Notes under the pieces: model-generated | Told to the model about the DNA's origin: nothing | Database searches by the model: none | Seen by the model: only the letters and a program-made list of their open reading frames with translations | Part shown: positions 52,336 to 58,499 of the stretch, one piece after another | Layout: each line of letters starts with the position of its first letter | Numbering within the stretch: the stretch's first letter is position 1 | NCBI RefSeq assembly: GCF_042680685.1 | Contig: NZ_JBHUEA010000005.1 | Span: 94,308-158,307 of the forward strand | Origin: Amnibacterium endophyticum | Lineage (GTDB): Bacteria; Actinomycetota; Actinomycetes; Actinomycetales; Microbacteriaceae | Direction: 5' to 3' | Length of the DNA stretch: 64,000 nucleotides | Translations under genes and position numbers: made by a program

Positions 52336-53313
52336 TCACTTCTTTCTCTTGGTAAGGACTCCTGATCGCCCACACCACGGCGAGGGTCTGCCCGGCCGGC
52401 GGGTAGTGGCGCTCTCGATCTCGTGCATGCAGTCGAGCGCCCACAGCGCGTCGGGCACCCCGAGTTGATGGCCTGCCAGCGCGTGGTTCAGAAGGTCCGC
52501 GTACGTCCACGACTGACTGGCCTTCAATCCCGAGTGGTCCCACGCTGGTGTCTTCGAGGCGTAGCGCACAATTGCCCTGATGGCGCTCTGTCCCTCAAGG
52601 ACAAGATCCTCCGCGTTCTGGGTCTGCACGGACATCGCACCCGCCAGATCTGCTTTCTCGCTCCACCGATCGAGGACTCGCTGCCCCAGGCCCACGGCCT
52701 CGTCCCGCTCCACGGCTGCCTTCGGCACAAACACGAAGTTGATGTGCGGATGCCAGTCCGTGCGGTTGCTCACCTTCACCTCACGGAACCACGCCGTCCC
52801 GTCGAAATGGCGTCCTGCCCAGTTGCTGCCAACGAACATCCTCTTGATGTGCTCGATGTCGTCGAGCTGCCCCTCGAGAGGTCGCCCTGGCATCTTCTGG
52901 ATGGTCCCCGTGAAGGACAAGATCAACTTCTTGTTCCGCAACCCGTCCAGCACGGGCTTCTGCCAGTTGTAGGACATGCGAGGTCCGCACGAGGTGCAGA
53001 GCCGACCGTTGCACGGCCGACGCCCACTGGTCGGAGCCAGCCAGTACGGCACACAGAGTGCTCGACCGGGGATGAGCGAGAACTTCCTCTGGAATGAGGC
53101 TTGATCTCCGGGATGAGCAGAAGGAGAGCGGTACGGAAGCCCCAGGTCTCCCACTGAGATCAGATCCTGGGCCGCTCGGATCGTGTTCGTTGCAGGACAG
53201 GCTGCCGAGGCTCGCATGTGGTGTGGAGTGTCCTTCTCCCTGTATTCAAGACTGTCCCGTTCTCCGAGGAGATCTACTCGTCGTTCACGACGGTGCTCAC
53301 TGATGGTGGACAT
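52336..53313 (-). CDS. HUH-type rolling-circle replication initiator
   Basis: A 325-residue Rep protein. The HUH metal motif is WHPHINFVFVPK (His188 and His190), preceded by the strand GTAWFREVKVSN, and the likely nicking tyrosine is Tyr251 in AIVRYASK. A Cys cluster CNGRLCTSCG (101-109) probably binds zinc. This is the layout of Rep_1-like initiators of actinobacterial plasmids and AICE-type elements. It would nick a double-strand origin and let the excised circle replicate. ATG at 53313; an internal ATG at 53217 is possible. Confidence 0.8.
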   Translation of the reverse strand: MSTISEHRRERRVDLLGERDSLEYREKDTPHHMRASAACPATNTIRAAQDLISVGDLGLPYRSPSAHPGDQASFQRKFSLIPGRALCVPYWLAPTSGRRPCNGRLCTSCGPRMSYNWQKPVLDGLRNKKLILSFTGTIQKMPGRPLEGQLDDIEHIKRMFVGSNWAGRHFDGTAWFREVKVSNRTDWHPHINFVFVPKAAVERDEAVGLGQRVLDRWSEKADLAGAMSVQTQNAEDLVLEGQSAIRAIVRYASKTPAWDHSGLKASQSWTYADLLNHALAGHQLGVPDALWALDCMHEIESATTRRPGRPSPWCGRSGVLTKRKK

Positions 53314-53687
53314 TGGCCTGCCTCGCCTCCACTGGGTGTGGCCGAAGCCTCACCAGAGAGCAACTTGCCCTCATGCCTGGTGGTACGGGGGACATGCACG
53401 AGGTGGCCATCCGTTCTCGCCCCTACTTCGGGGGACGCAATGCGCACGGCGGAGGCGTCGGCCTGCGGCGGCCTCGCCCCGGAGACGATCTGATGCGTCT
53501 CCGCCCTACACGTGACTCACGGAGCGCCAGCACCCCCTCAGCCGCAGCCAAAGGTCACGTAGGGCTTGTGTGCCGGCCGTGAGCAGGTCCCTCTGCGCGG
53601 TCTGCCGTGGGCACCCCTACAGAGGAGGTAGGCCCCGTTCGGACGGAGATTGGCTGGCGTTGTGAGGTCGAGCCGCGCCGCCGACGT
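53314..53687. other. Non-coding gap between rep and the integrase gene
   Basis: 374 nt without a convincing gene; short frames exist but have no family likeness or ribosome sites. It must hold the rep promoter and is a reasonable place for the replication origin. No specific nick site could be identified. Confidence 0.35.
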
Positions 53688-55292
53688 TCAGCAGCTCGCG
53701 GCCGTGATGACCGCGATCTGCTCGTGAGTGGGTGCGCCGACAAGTTGATGGTCGTCAGCGCGCCGGACCCGTCCCTGCATGATGTCCTTGTCGCGCCATC
53801 GCAGAATGATGGTCTCGCCAGCCTCACGGGCCGATCTGACGCGGGCTCCGGGGCCGATAGATCTCAACTCGATCTTCTCAAATAGAGCTGTCACGATCGC
53901 GCGTTTCTGGTGCAGCCCAAGCTGCTCCCACCGCTCGAGCACGGAGCTCTCCTTGGCCAGGTTGTCACCGACGAACTTCGCCAAGGGGTCGGTCCTTGAC
54001 GCCTGCGCTATGTCTTCGTCGACCCTCTTCAGTCGAGCGTCGAGCTGCTGCCTCTGGTTCTTGGCCTCGGCAACGGTGAAGACGTCGGCTGCCACTGCTT
54101 CCACAAGTCGACTGACACTCGAGGTCAGGGCCGCGCGCTCCTGGACCAGTGACTGCACGCTCGCGTGATCCGAAGGCTTGACTAGAGCGCGCACGAGTTC
54201 GGGATGACGAAGACGGTCGACGACCACGTCGTTGACCCACTGGTCCACCCATTGGGCCTTCCGGCTGAAGTGGCGCTCTGATCGGCACCTGTAGGCGCGG
54301 TCGCCCAGCCTGGTAGCCGCCGACCGAACAGGCTCGCCACATTCGGCGCACACCGCGATCCCGCTGAGTAGGTGCTTCCGAGCTGTCAAGCCGCCATTGG
54401 TCCTGCGGCCAGGTGCGAGAAGGATCGATCGCGCGGCTCGCCACTGGTCTGCGCTCACGATGGCCGGCCACGCACCAGGCGTGACGCGCTCGACGTTCAC
54501 TCTCTCGGGCCGGAATGCGCCAGCAGCTGTCCCCTGCGAAGGCGGCAGCAATGCTGCATAGACAGGATTGAGTAGGAGTCGTCGCACGGTCGACGCCCCG
54601 ATCACCGTGCCGTCCTGGTGCTGCGTCGATGGTCGAGTCCGAGCTCCGCGATCGGCAAGTCCACGCTGGATCGCTCCGATCGTCACGACCCCGCTCGTCA
54701 GCTGCTCGAACGCCCATCGGACGTGCGCCGCTTCGTCCTCGACGACCTCGTAGCGCGCGTCCCCGAAAGGTAGGCCGTCCCGGACTCGGCTGGATCGGGT
54801 GTGCGCCGGGACCCACTCGTAGCCGTACGGAGGGCGCCCGCTCTTGGGATGCCCGGCGGCGCGACGCTCAGCGCCCGCACGAGCGGCTCGGGCTGCCTTG
54901 CGGCGCACCTCGAATCTGGCCAGCGCGGCAAGCATCGTGGCGAAAAACTCGCCCGACTCGGTCGACAGGTCGAGATCCCCGTCCACGGTCACGACTCGAA
55001 CGCCGCGCTCCTTCAACAAAATCACGTCCTCGATACGCCGGAGCACACGGTCGACGTTGACCGCGACGAGAACGTCGAAGCGACCCTCTGCGTGGTCTGC
55101 GAGCATCTGAGACCACGCGGTCCTGGCTCCGCGCTGCTGCGATGCCGAGGTGTTGTTGTCCTTGTATCGCTCGACCGGCGTCCCCCAGCCGCGCCGCTTG
55201 ATCTCCGCTGAACACTGGCGCAGCTGGCGGTCGATGCCGGCCTCCTCCTCGATGCTCTGCCTTGCGTAAATCGCGGCTCGCGGATGCGCCAT
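53688..55292 (-). CDS. int: Large serine integrase
   Basis: A 534-residue recombinase. Resolvase domain: AIYARQSIEEEAGIDRQ with catalytic Ser13 and VDRVLRRIEDVILLKERGV. The recombinase domain (PYGYEWVP onward, ASTVRRLLLNPVYAALL) and a zinc ribbon (CAECGEPVRSAATRLGDRAYRC) follow, then a coiled coil (ERAALTSSVSRLVEAVAADVF). ATG at 55292 was chosen because the family starts here. The gene begins about 42 bp from the attR core, the usual position of a serine integrase gene. It would catalyse attP x attB and, with a directionality factor, excision. Confidence 0.93.
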   Translation of the reverse strand: MAHPRAAIYARQSIEEEAGIDRQLRQCSAEIKRRGWGTPVERYKDNNTSASQQRGARTAWSQMLADHAEGRFDVLVAVNVDRVLRRIEDVILLKERGVRVVTVDGDLDLSTESGEFFATMLAALARFEVRRKAARAARAGAERRAAGHPKSGRPPYGYEWVPAHTRSSRVRDGLPFGDARYEVVEDEAAHVRWAFEQLTSGVVTIGAIQRGLADRGARTRPSTQHQDGTVIGASTVRRLLLNPVYAALLPPSQGTAAGAFRPERVNVERVTPGAWPAIVSADQWRAARSILLAPGRRTNGGLTARKHLLSGIAVCAECGEPVRSAATRLGDRAYRCRSERHFSRKAQWVDQWVNDVVVDRLRHPELVRALVKPSDHASVQSLVQERAALTSSVSRLVEAVAADVFTVAEAKNQRQQLDARLKRVDEDIAQASRTDPLAKFVGDNLAKESSVLERWEQLGLHQKRAIVTALFEKIELRSIGPGARVRSAREAGETIILRWRDKDIMQGRVRRADDHQLVGAPTHEQIAVITAASC

Positions 55293-55319
55293 GTATAGGA
55301 GCATCGCTTGTACGCCTTT

Positions 55320-55352
55320 CGGGCGCAACGGCAGCGATGGTGGCGATCGCGT
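55320..55352. other. Right attachment site (attR) of the integrated element
   Basis: The element arm is GGCGCAACGG (55322-55331), then CA, the shared core GCGA (55334-55337), then host sequence TGGTGGCGATCGC. Together with the attL arm it rebuilds an attP with 10-bp mirror arms (9 of 10 match) around CAGCGA. Confidence 0.7.
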
Positions 55353-55437
55353 ACTCCGCCGTCACCGCCCCCTCGTCGTCCTCCACCAGCGTCGCGGACA
55401 GGCGCAGCCCCTCCGCCGGGCGGCTCACCGATGCCAT
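55334..55437 (-). pseudogene. 5' part of the split DUF4244 pilin-like gene
   Basis: Starts ATG at 55437 and encodes the N-terminal ~34 residues, including GAVTAEYAIATIAAV, the prepilin-like processing site (Gly, then Glu) and the start of the hydrophobic helix. The frame then runs into the element and continues with unrelated residues to a stop near 54868. In related actinobacteria DUF4244 lies between the TadC-like and TadE genes, exactly the order seen here once the element is removed. Confidence 0.85.
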
Positions 55438-55565
55438 GGGTCCCTCTTCCCTCCCCGGCACGGGCAGGCCCAGTGTGGCGCCGGCGAGCACGGTCCCCCG
55501 GGTCGCCTCTGGCGGCGGACCCCGGATCGTCGAGATCGCCGGCTGGGGAGGAGCGGATGCCGCGA

Positions 55566-56489
55566 TCAGAACGCGAGGTGGGACGCGCGCAGCACGGCGA
55601 GGCCGATCGGCACCGCTCCGAGCACGAGGAACGCCGGCAGCACGAGCAGCCCGAGCGGCAGCAGGAGCCGCGCGGCGAGCACCGTCGCGCGCAGCCGTGC
55701 CTCGGCGACGGCGGCGAGCCGCACGCGGTCCGCCTCCGCCTCGAGCAGCGCGACGACGGGCACGCCGGCCTCCGCGGCGAAGGCGACGACGTCCTCGACC
55801 TCGTCGCCGGCTGTCGAGTCGAGCCCGGCGGCCGCAGCGGCGCGGTCGGCGAGCCCCGTCGCGCGGGTCACGGGGAGCCCGGCCCGCACGCCGGTCGCCA
55901 CGAGCTCGAGCCGCAGCCCGACCGTCCACGACATCGCCGACGCGGCGCGGATCAGCCGCCGGCTCCATAGGGCCGCGGCGCCGAGCAGGGCGCCGCCGGC
56001 CGCGAGGAGGAGGAGCCCGAGCGGGTCGCCGAGCAGCACGCCCGCGACGTCGAAGCCGAACGCGCCCCCGAGCAGCAGTGCGGCGGGCGGCAGCAGCAGG
56101 ACGAGGCGAGCGCTCGCCGCGGGCCCGGCCACCGACTCTGCGACCGCGCGCTCCAGCGCGACCGCCGCTCGTGCACCGGCTGCCGCGGACCGCAGCACCG
56201 GCGCGAGCGGCGCACCGACCGACGTCGCGAGCCCTGCGGTCGCGCCGATGCGCCGCCAGAGCGGGTGCGCCTCGGCGAACACCGGCGCGAGCGGCTCACC
56301 GCGTCCTGCGGCAGCGGCCGCTCGCAGCACGAGCGCACGATGCTCCCCCTCCGCGGCGCGCGCGAGGTGGCGGAACGCCGCCGCGGGCACCGCCCCTGCG
56401 CCCACGAGCGCGGCCAGCCGGTCGGCCTCGCCGGCGACGAGGTCGAGGTCGGGCCTCCGACGCCGCCCCCTCAGGCGGGGACGACGCAC
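55566..56489 (-). CDS. Type II secretion F / TadB-TadC-like membrane protein
   Basis: A 307-residue inner-membrane platform protein of the Tad-like pilus. The N-terminal cytoplasmic helical part (LARAAEGEHRALVLRAAAAAGRGEP) is followed by a hydrophobic pair (LVLLLPPAALLLGGAFGFDVAGVLLG and LLLLAAGGALLGAA), a second cytoplasmic T2SSF part and a final membrane pair (LLLPLGLLVLPAFLVLGAVPIG). GTG at 56489 overlaps the ATPase gene by 19 nt. One chain seems to do the work of the two genes (TadB, TadC) seen elsewhere. Confidence 0.82.
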   Translation of the reverse strand: MRRPRLRGRRRRPDLDLVAGEADRLAALVGAGAVPAAAFRHLARAAEGEHRALVLRAAAAAGRGEPLAPVFAEAHPLWRRIGATAGLATSVGAPLAPVLRSAAAGARAAVALERAVAESVAGPAASARLVLLLPPAALLLGGAFGFDVAGVLLGDPLGLLLLAAGGALLGAAALWSRRLIRAASAMSWTVGLRLELVATGVRAGLPVTRATGLADRAAAAAGLDSTAGDEVEDVVAFAAEAGVPVVALLEAEADRVRLAAVAEARLRATVLAARLLLPLGLLVLPAFLVLGAVPIGLAVLRASHLAF

Positions 56490-57496
56490 AGCGACCCGTC
56501 CGACCCGGCTGCGAGCCGCCCGACCGCCGCGACCCGCCGCTTCCCGTCGCGGCGCTCGAGCTGCACGACGAGGTCGATCGCGGCGAGCGCCTGGGCGCGC
56601 AGCGCGTGCGGGCTCAGGCCGCCGAGGGCGCCCAGCGCCTCCAGCCGCGCGCCGAGCCCGGCGGGATCGGCGCAGTGGATCGTCCCCGCGCCGCCGTCGT
56701 GGCCCGTGTTCATCGCGCTCAGCAGCTCGACGACCTCCGCACCCCGGCACTCCCCCACCACCACGCGGTCGGGTCGCATCCGCAGCGTCTCGCGGACCAG
56801 CGCCGCGAGCCCGATCCCGCCTGCCCCGTCCGCGTTGGGCTGGCGGGTCTCGAGGCCGACGACGTGCGGGTGGTCGATCCGCAGCTCGGCGACGTCCTCG
56901 ACCGTCACGATCCGCTCGTGACCGGGCGCCTCCGCGAGCAGCGCGGCGAGCAGGGACGTCTTGCCGCTGCCGGCGGGTCCGCAGATCAGCAGGTTGCGGC
57001 GCTCGTGCACCGCGGCGGTGAGCAGCGCACGCTCCGCCTCGTCGAGCATCCCGGCGGCGACCAGCCGGTCGACACGCCAGGGCTCGGCGGCCGCGATCCG
57101 CACCGACACGAGCGGGCCGCCCGTGCTGACGGGCGGCAGGACGGCGTGCACCCGGATCCCGCCCGGCAGGCGCACGTCTGCGCACGGCGTCGCGTCGTCG
57201 AGGTGCCGGTCGCCCGCAGCGATCAGGGCGACCGCGAGGCGCCTCGCCTCGTCGGGCGCGAGCGGCGGCAGGTCCGCCACCGGCTGCACCCCGCCGCCGG
57301 CGTCGCGCCAGAGCACCCCGTGCCCGTCGAGCAGCAGGTCCGTCACCGCCGGGTCGACGGCGAACTCCGCGAGGGCGCCGAGCGCGGGCAGCCGCACGCC
57401 GGCCGGAGGCGGCGTCTCCTCGACCGCCCGCTGCGTCTCGACGAGCGTCGGGGGTGCGGGTCGGCCGGGCCGGACGGGGACGAAGGACGGAGGCAC
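56471..57496 (-). CDS. CpaF/TadA-family secretion ATPase
   Basis: A 341-residue hexameric ATPase that powers Tad-like pilus assembly. Walker A is ICGPAGSGKTSLLAAL, the Asp box VTVEDVAELRI, Walker B LRMRPDRVVVGECRGAEVVELL, and the His box GHDGGAGTIH. The N-terminal domain is shortened relative to classical CpaF. GTG at 57496 is supported by a TACCGT box 6 nt upstream. It is the first gene of the pilus operon, which is now split by the inserted element. Confidence 0.92.
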   Translation of the reverse strand: MPPSFVPVRPGRPAPPTLVETQRAVEETPPPAGVRLPALGALAEFAVDPAVTDLLLDGHGVLWRDAGGGVQPVADLPPLAPDEARRLAVALIAAGDRHLDDATPCADVRLPGGIRVHAVLPPVSTGGPLVSVRIAAAEPWRVDRLVAAGMLDEAERALLTAAVHERRNLLICGPAGSGKTSLLAALLAEAPGHERIVTVEDVAELRIDHPHVVGLETRQPNADGAGGIGLAALVRETLRMRPDRVVVGECRGAEVVELLSAMNTGHDGGAGTIHCADPAGLGARLEALGALGGLSPHALRAQALAAIDLVVQLERRDGKRRVAAVGRLAAGSDGSLCVVPA

Positions 57497-57502
57497 GCCG
57501 GG

Positions 57503-57508
57503 ACGGTA
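57503..57508 (-). promoter_or_regulatory. -10 box TACCGT of the pilus operon (leaderless)
   Basis: TACCGT on the minus strand, 6 nt before the GTG start of the ATPase gene. Confidence 0.5.
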
Positions 57509-57605
57509 GGAGCGCGGCCGCACGCGCGTCGTCCGGATCGACGCCGGACGTCGAGTCGACGCCCCACGAGTCCCTGGGGAGGAGCGGAGGCGGAGCGGGC
57601 GGCAC

Positions 57606-57707
57606 AAAAAGAAGGGGCGGCACCTATTGGGGGGAACAGGTGCCGCCTCAGCAGCGCTCGATTGGGGGGAATCGGACAGCGCCGCAAGCCAAGCTCTTCA
57701 CTCGACG
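57606..57707 (-). ncRNA. 6C small RNA
   Basis: In minus-strand reading, two hairpins each expose six cytosines in the loop (57664-57669 and 57629-57634). The first stem is 57659-57663 with 57670-57674, extended by 57654-57658 with 57678-57682. The second is a 10-bp stem (57616-57625 with 57638-57647) followed by CTTCTTTTT, a Rho-independent terminator. This is the definition of the actinobacterial 6C RNA. It sits upstream of the Tad-like ATPase gene, comparable to 6C (B11) of M. tuberculosis near Rv3660c. The 5' end is estimated from the promoter. Confidence 0.88.
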
Positions 57708-57713
57708 TCTGCG

Positions 57714-57741
57714 AGTGTACCCAGTTCGGGGTGTCGCGCAA
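57714..57741 (-). promoter_or_regulatory. Promoter of the 6C RNA
   Basis: -10 TACACT (57714-57719) and -35 TTGCGC (57736-57741) with a 16-nt spacer on the minus strand. They place the RNA start near 57707. Confidence 0.5.
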
Positions 57742-57808
57742 GCGTTCTCGGCCTCGAGCGCGTCGGCGTGTCGCGCGCCCCCATGCCGATCGCCGCACCG
57801 CCCGACGG

Positions 57809-58267
57809 TCAGCGGAACTGCGCGATCAGCTCCACCTCGACCGGGGACCCGAGCGGCAGCGCCGCGACCCCGACCGCCGACCGGGCATGGCGCCCGTGCT
57901 CGCCGAAGACGTCCGTCAGCAGGTCCGAGGCGCCGTTGATCACGGCGGGCTGCTGCGTGAACCCCGCGGCAGAGGCGACGAAGCCCGTCACCTTGACGAT
58001 CCGCACCACGCGGTCGAGACCGTGCAGCAGGTCGGACACCGCGGCGAGCGCGTTCAGGGCCGCGGTGGCCGCGAGATCCGCGGCCTCCTCCACGGTCACG
58101 TCGTCGCCCACGAGCCCGGTGCGGGCGAGTGCCCCGTCGACGAACGGCAGCTGGCCGGCGGTGAAGACGAGCTCCCCGGTCGCGAGCGCGGGCACGTACG
58201 ACCCGGCGGGCGCGGCGACCTGCGGCAGCACGAGGCCCAGCTCGGCGAGCCGGTCCGCGACGGCCAT
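57809..58267 (-). CDS. ridA: RidA (YjgF/UK114) family protein
   Basis: A 152-residue member of the family that hydrolyses reactive enamine/imine intermediates from PLP enzymes. It is of the longer RidA subclass: YVPALATGELVFTAGQLPFVDG, LNALAAVSDLLHGLDRVVRIVKVTGFV and a C-terminal ARSAVGVAALPLGSPVEVELIAQ. The arginine that binds the carboxylate (ARSAVG) is present. Its ATG overlaps the stop of the DUF4177 gene by one base. Confidence 0.88.
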   Translation of the reverse strand: MAVADRLAELGLVLPQVAAPAGSYVPALATGELVFTAGQLPFVDGALARTGLVGDDVTVEEAADLAATAALNALAAVSDLLHGLDRVVRIVKVTGFVASAAGFTQQPAVINGASDLLTDVFGEHGRHARSAVGVAALPLGSPVEVELIAQFR

Positions 58268-58425
58268 CAGCCCTCGCCCGCGGGGCGCTTCAGGTAGGCG
58301 ACGAGCCCGCCCTCGGGGCCGGTCACGATCTGCACCAGCTCCCACCCCTGCGCGCCCCAGGTGTTGAGGATCGCGGTGGTGTTGTGGATCAAGAGCGGCG
58401 TCGTCGCGTACTCCCACTTCGGCAT
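58267..58425 (-). CDS. DUF4177-type small protein
   Basis: A 52-residue protein. It begins MPKWEYATTPLLIHNT and has GAQGWELVQIVTGPEGGLVAYLKRP, the WEYxxxP and GWELV pattern of DUF4177. A very strong ribosome site AAAGGAGGT precedes the ATG. The stop TGA shares a base with the ridA start (TGATG), so the two form an operon. Function unknown. Confidence 0.8.
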   Translation of the reverse strand: MPKWEYATTPLLIHNTTAILNTWGAQGWELVQIVTGPEGGLVAYLKRPAGEG

Positions 58426-58486
58426 CGCGGCGACCTCCTTTCTGGGGGTTGCGGCGGGGCGCCGAGGCGTTCGCCCGGCCCGTTCC

Positions 58487-58492
58487 TACCCT
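58487..58492 (+). promoter_or_regulatory. -10 box TACCCT of the penicillin-binding protein gene (leaderless)
   Basis: TACCCT, then 7 nt, then the ATG at 58500. The same arrangement is seen at add and dacB. Confidence 0.5.
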
Positions 58493-58499
58493 CGAGCCT

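Larger units (their letters stand above)
42626..55337. mobile_element. 12.7-kb integrative element inserted in the DUF4244 pilin gene
   Basis: Its borders are set by the two halves of the DUF4244 gene. It carries a 534-residue serine integrase next to the right border, an HUH Rep, two small HTH-like proteins, an MmeI-like restriction enzyme, a resolvase, a TIGR04255 operon and several unknown genes. Base composition is visibly less G+C-rich, with more A/T-ending codons than the flanks. No FtsK/TraB-like translocase or relaxosome gene other than Rep is seen, so it looks like a replicating integrative element that would need help to transfer. Confidence 0.85.

Noticed and set aside
53313..53582. 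89-codon plus-strand frame in the rep-integrase gap
   Set aside because: Atypical composition, no ribosome site and no recognisable motif; the gap is better explained as regulatory and origin DNA.
54868..55437. In-frame fusion of the DUF4244 5' part with element sequence as a real protein
   Set aside because: After the junction the residues are antisense to the integrase gene and have no protein character; the matching 3' part is found at the other end of the element.
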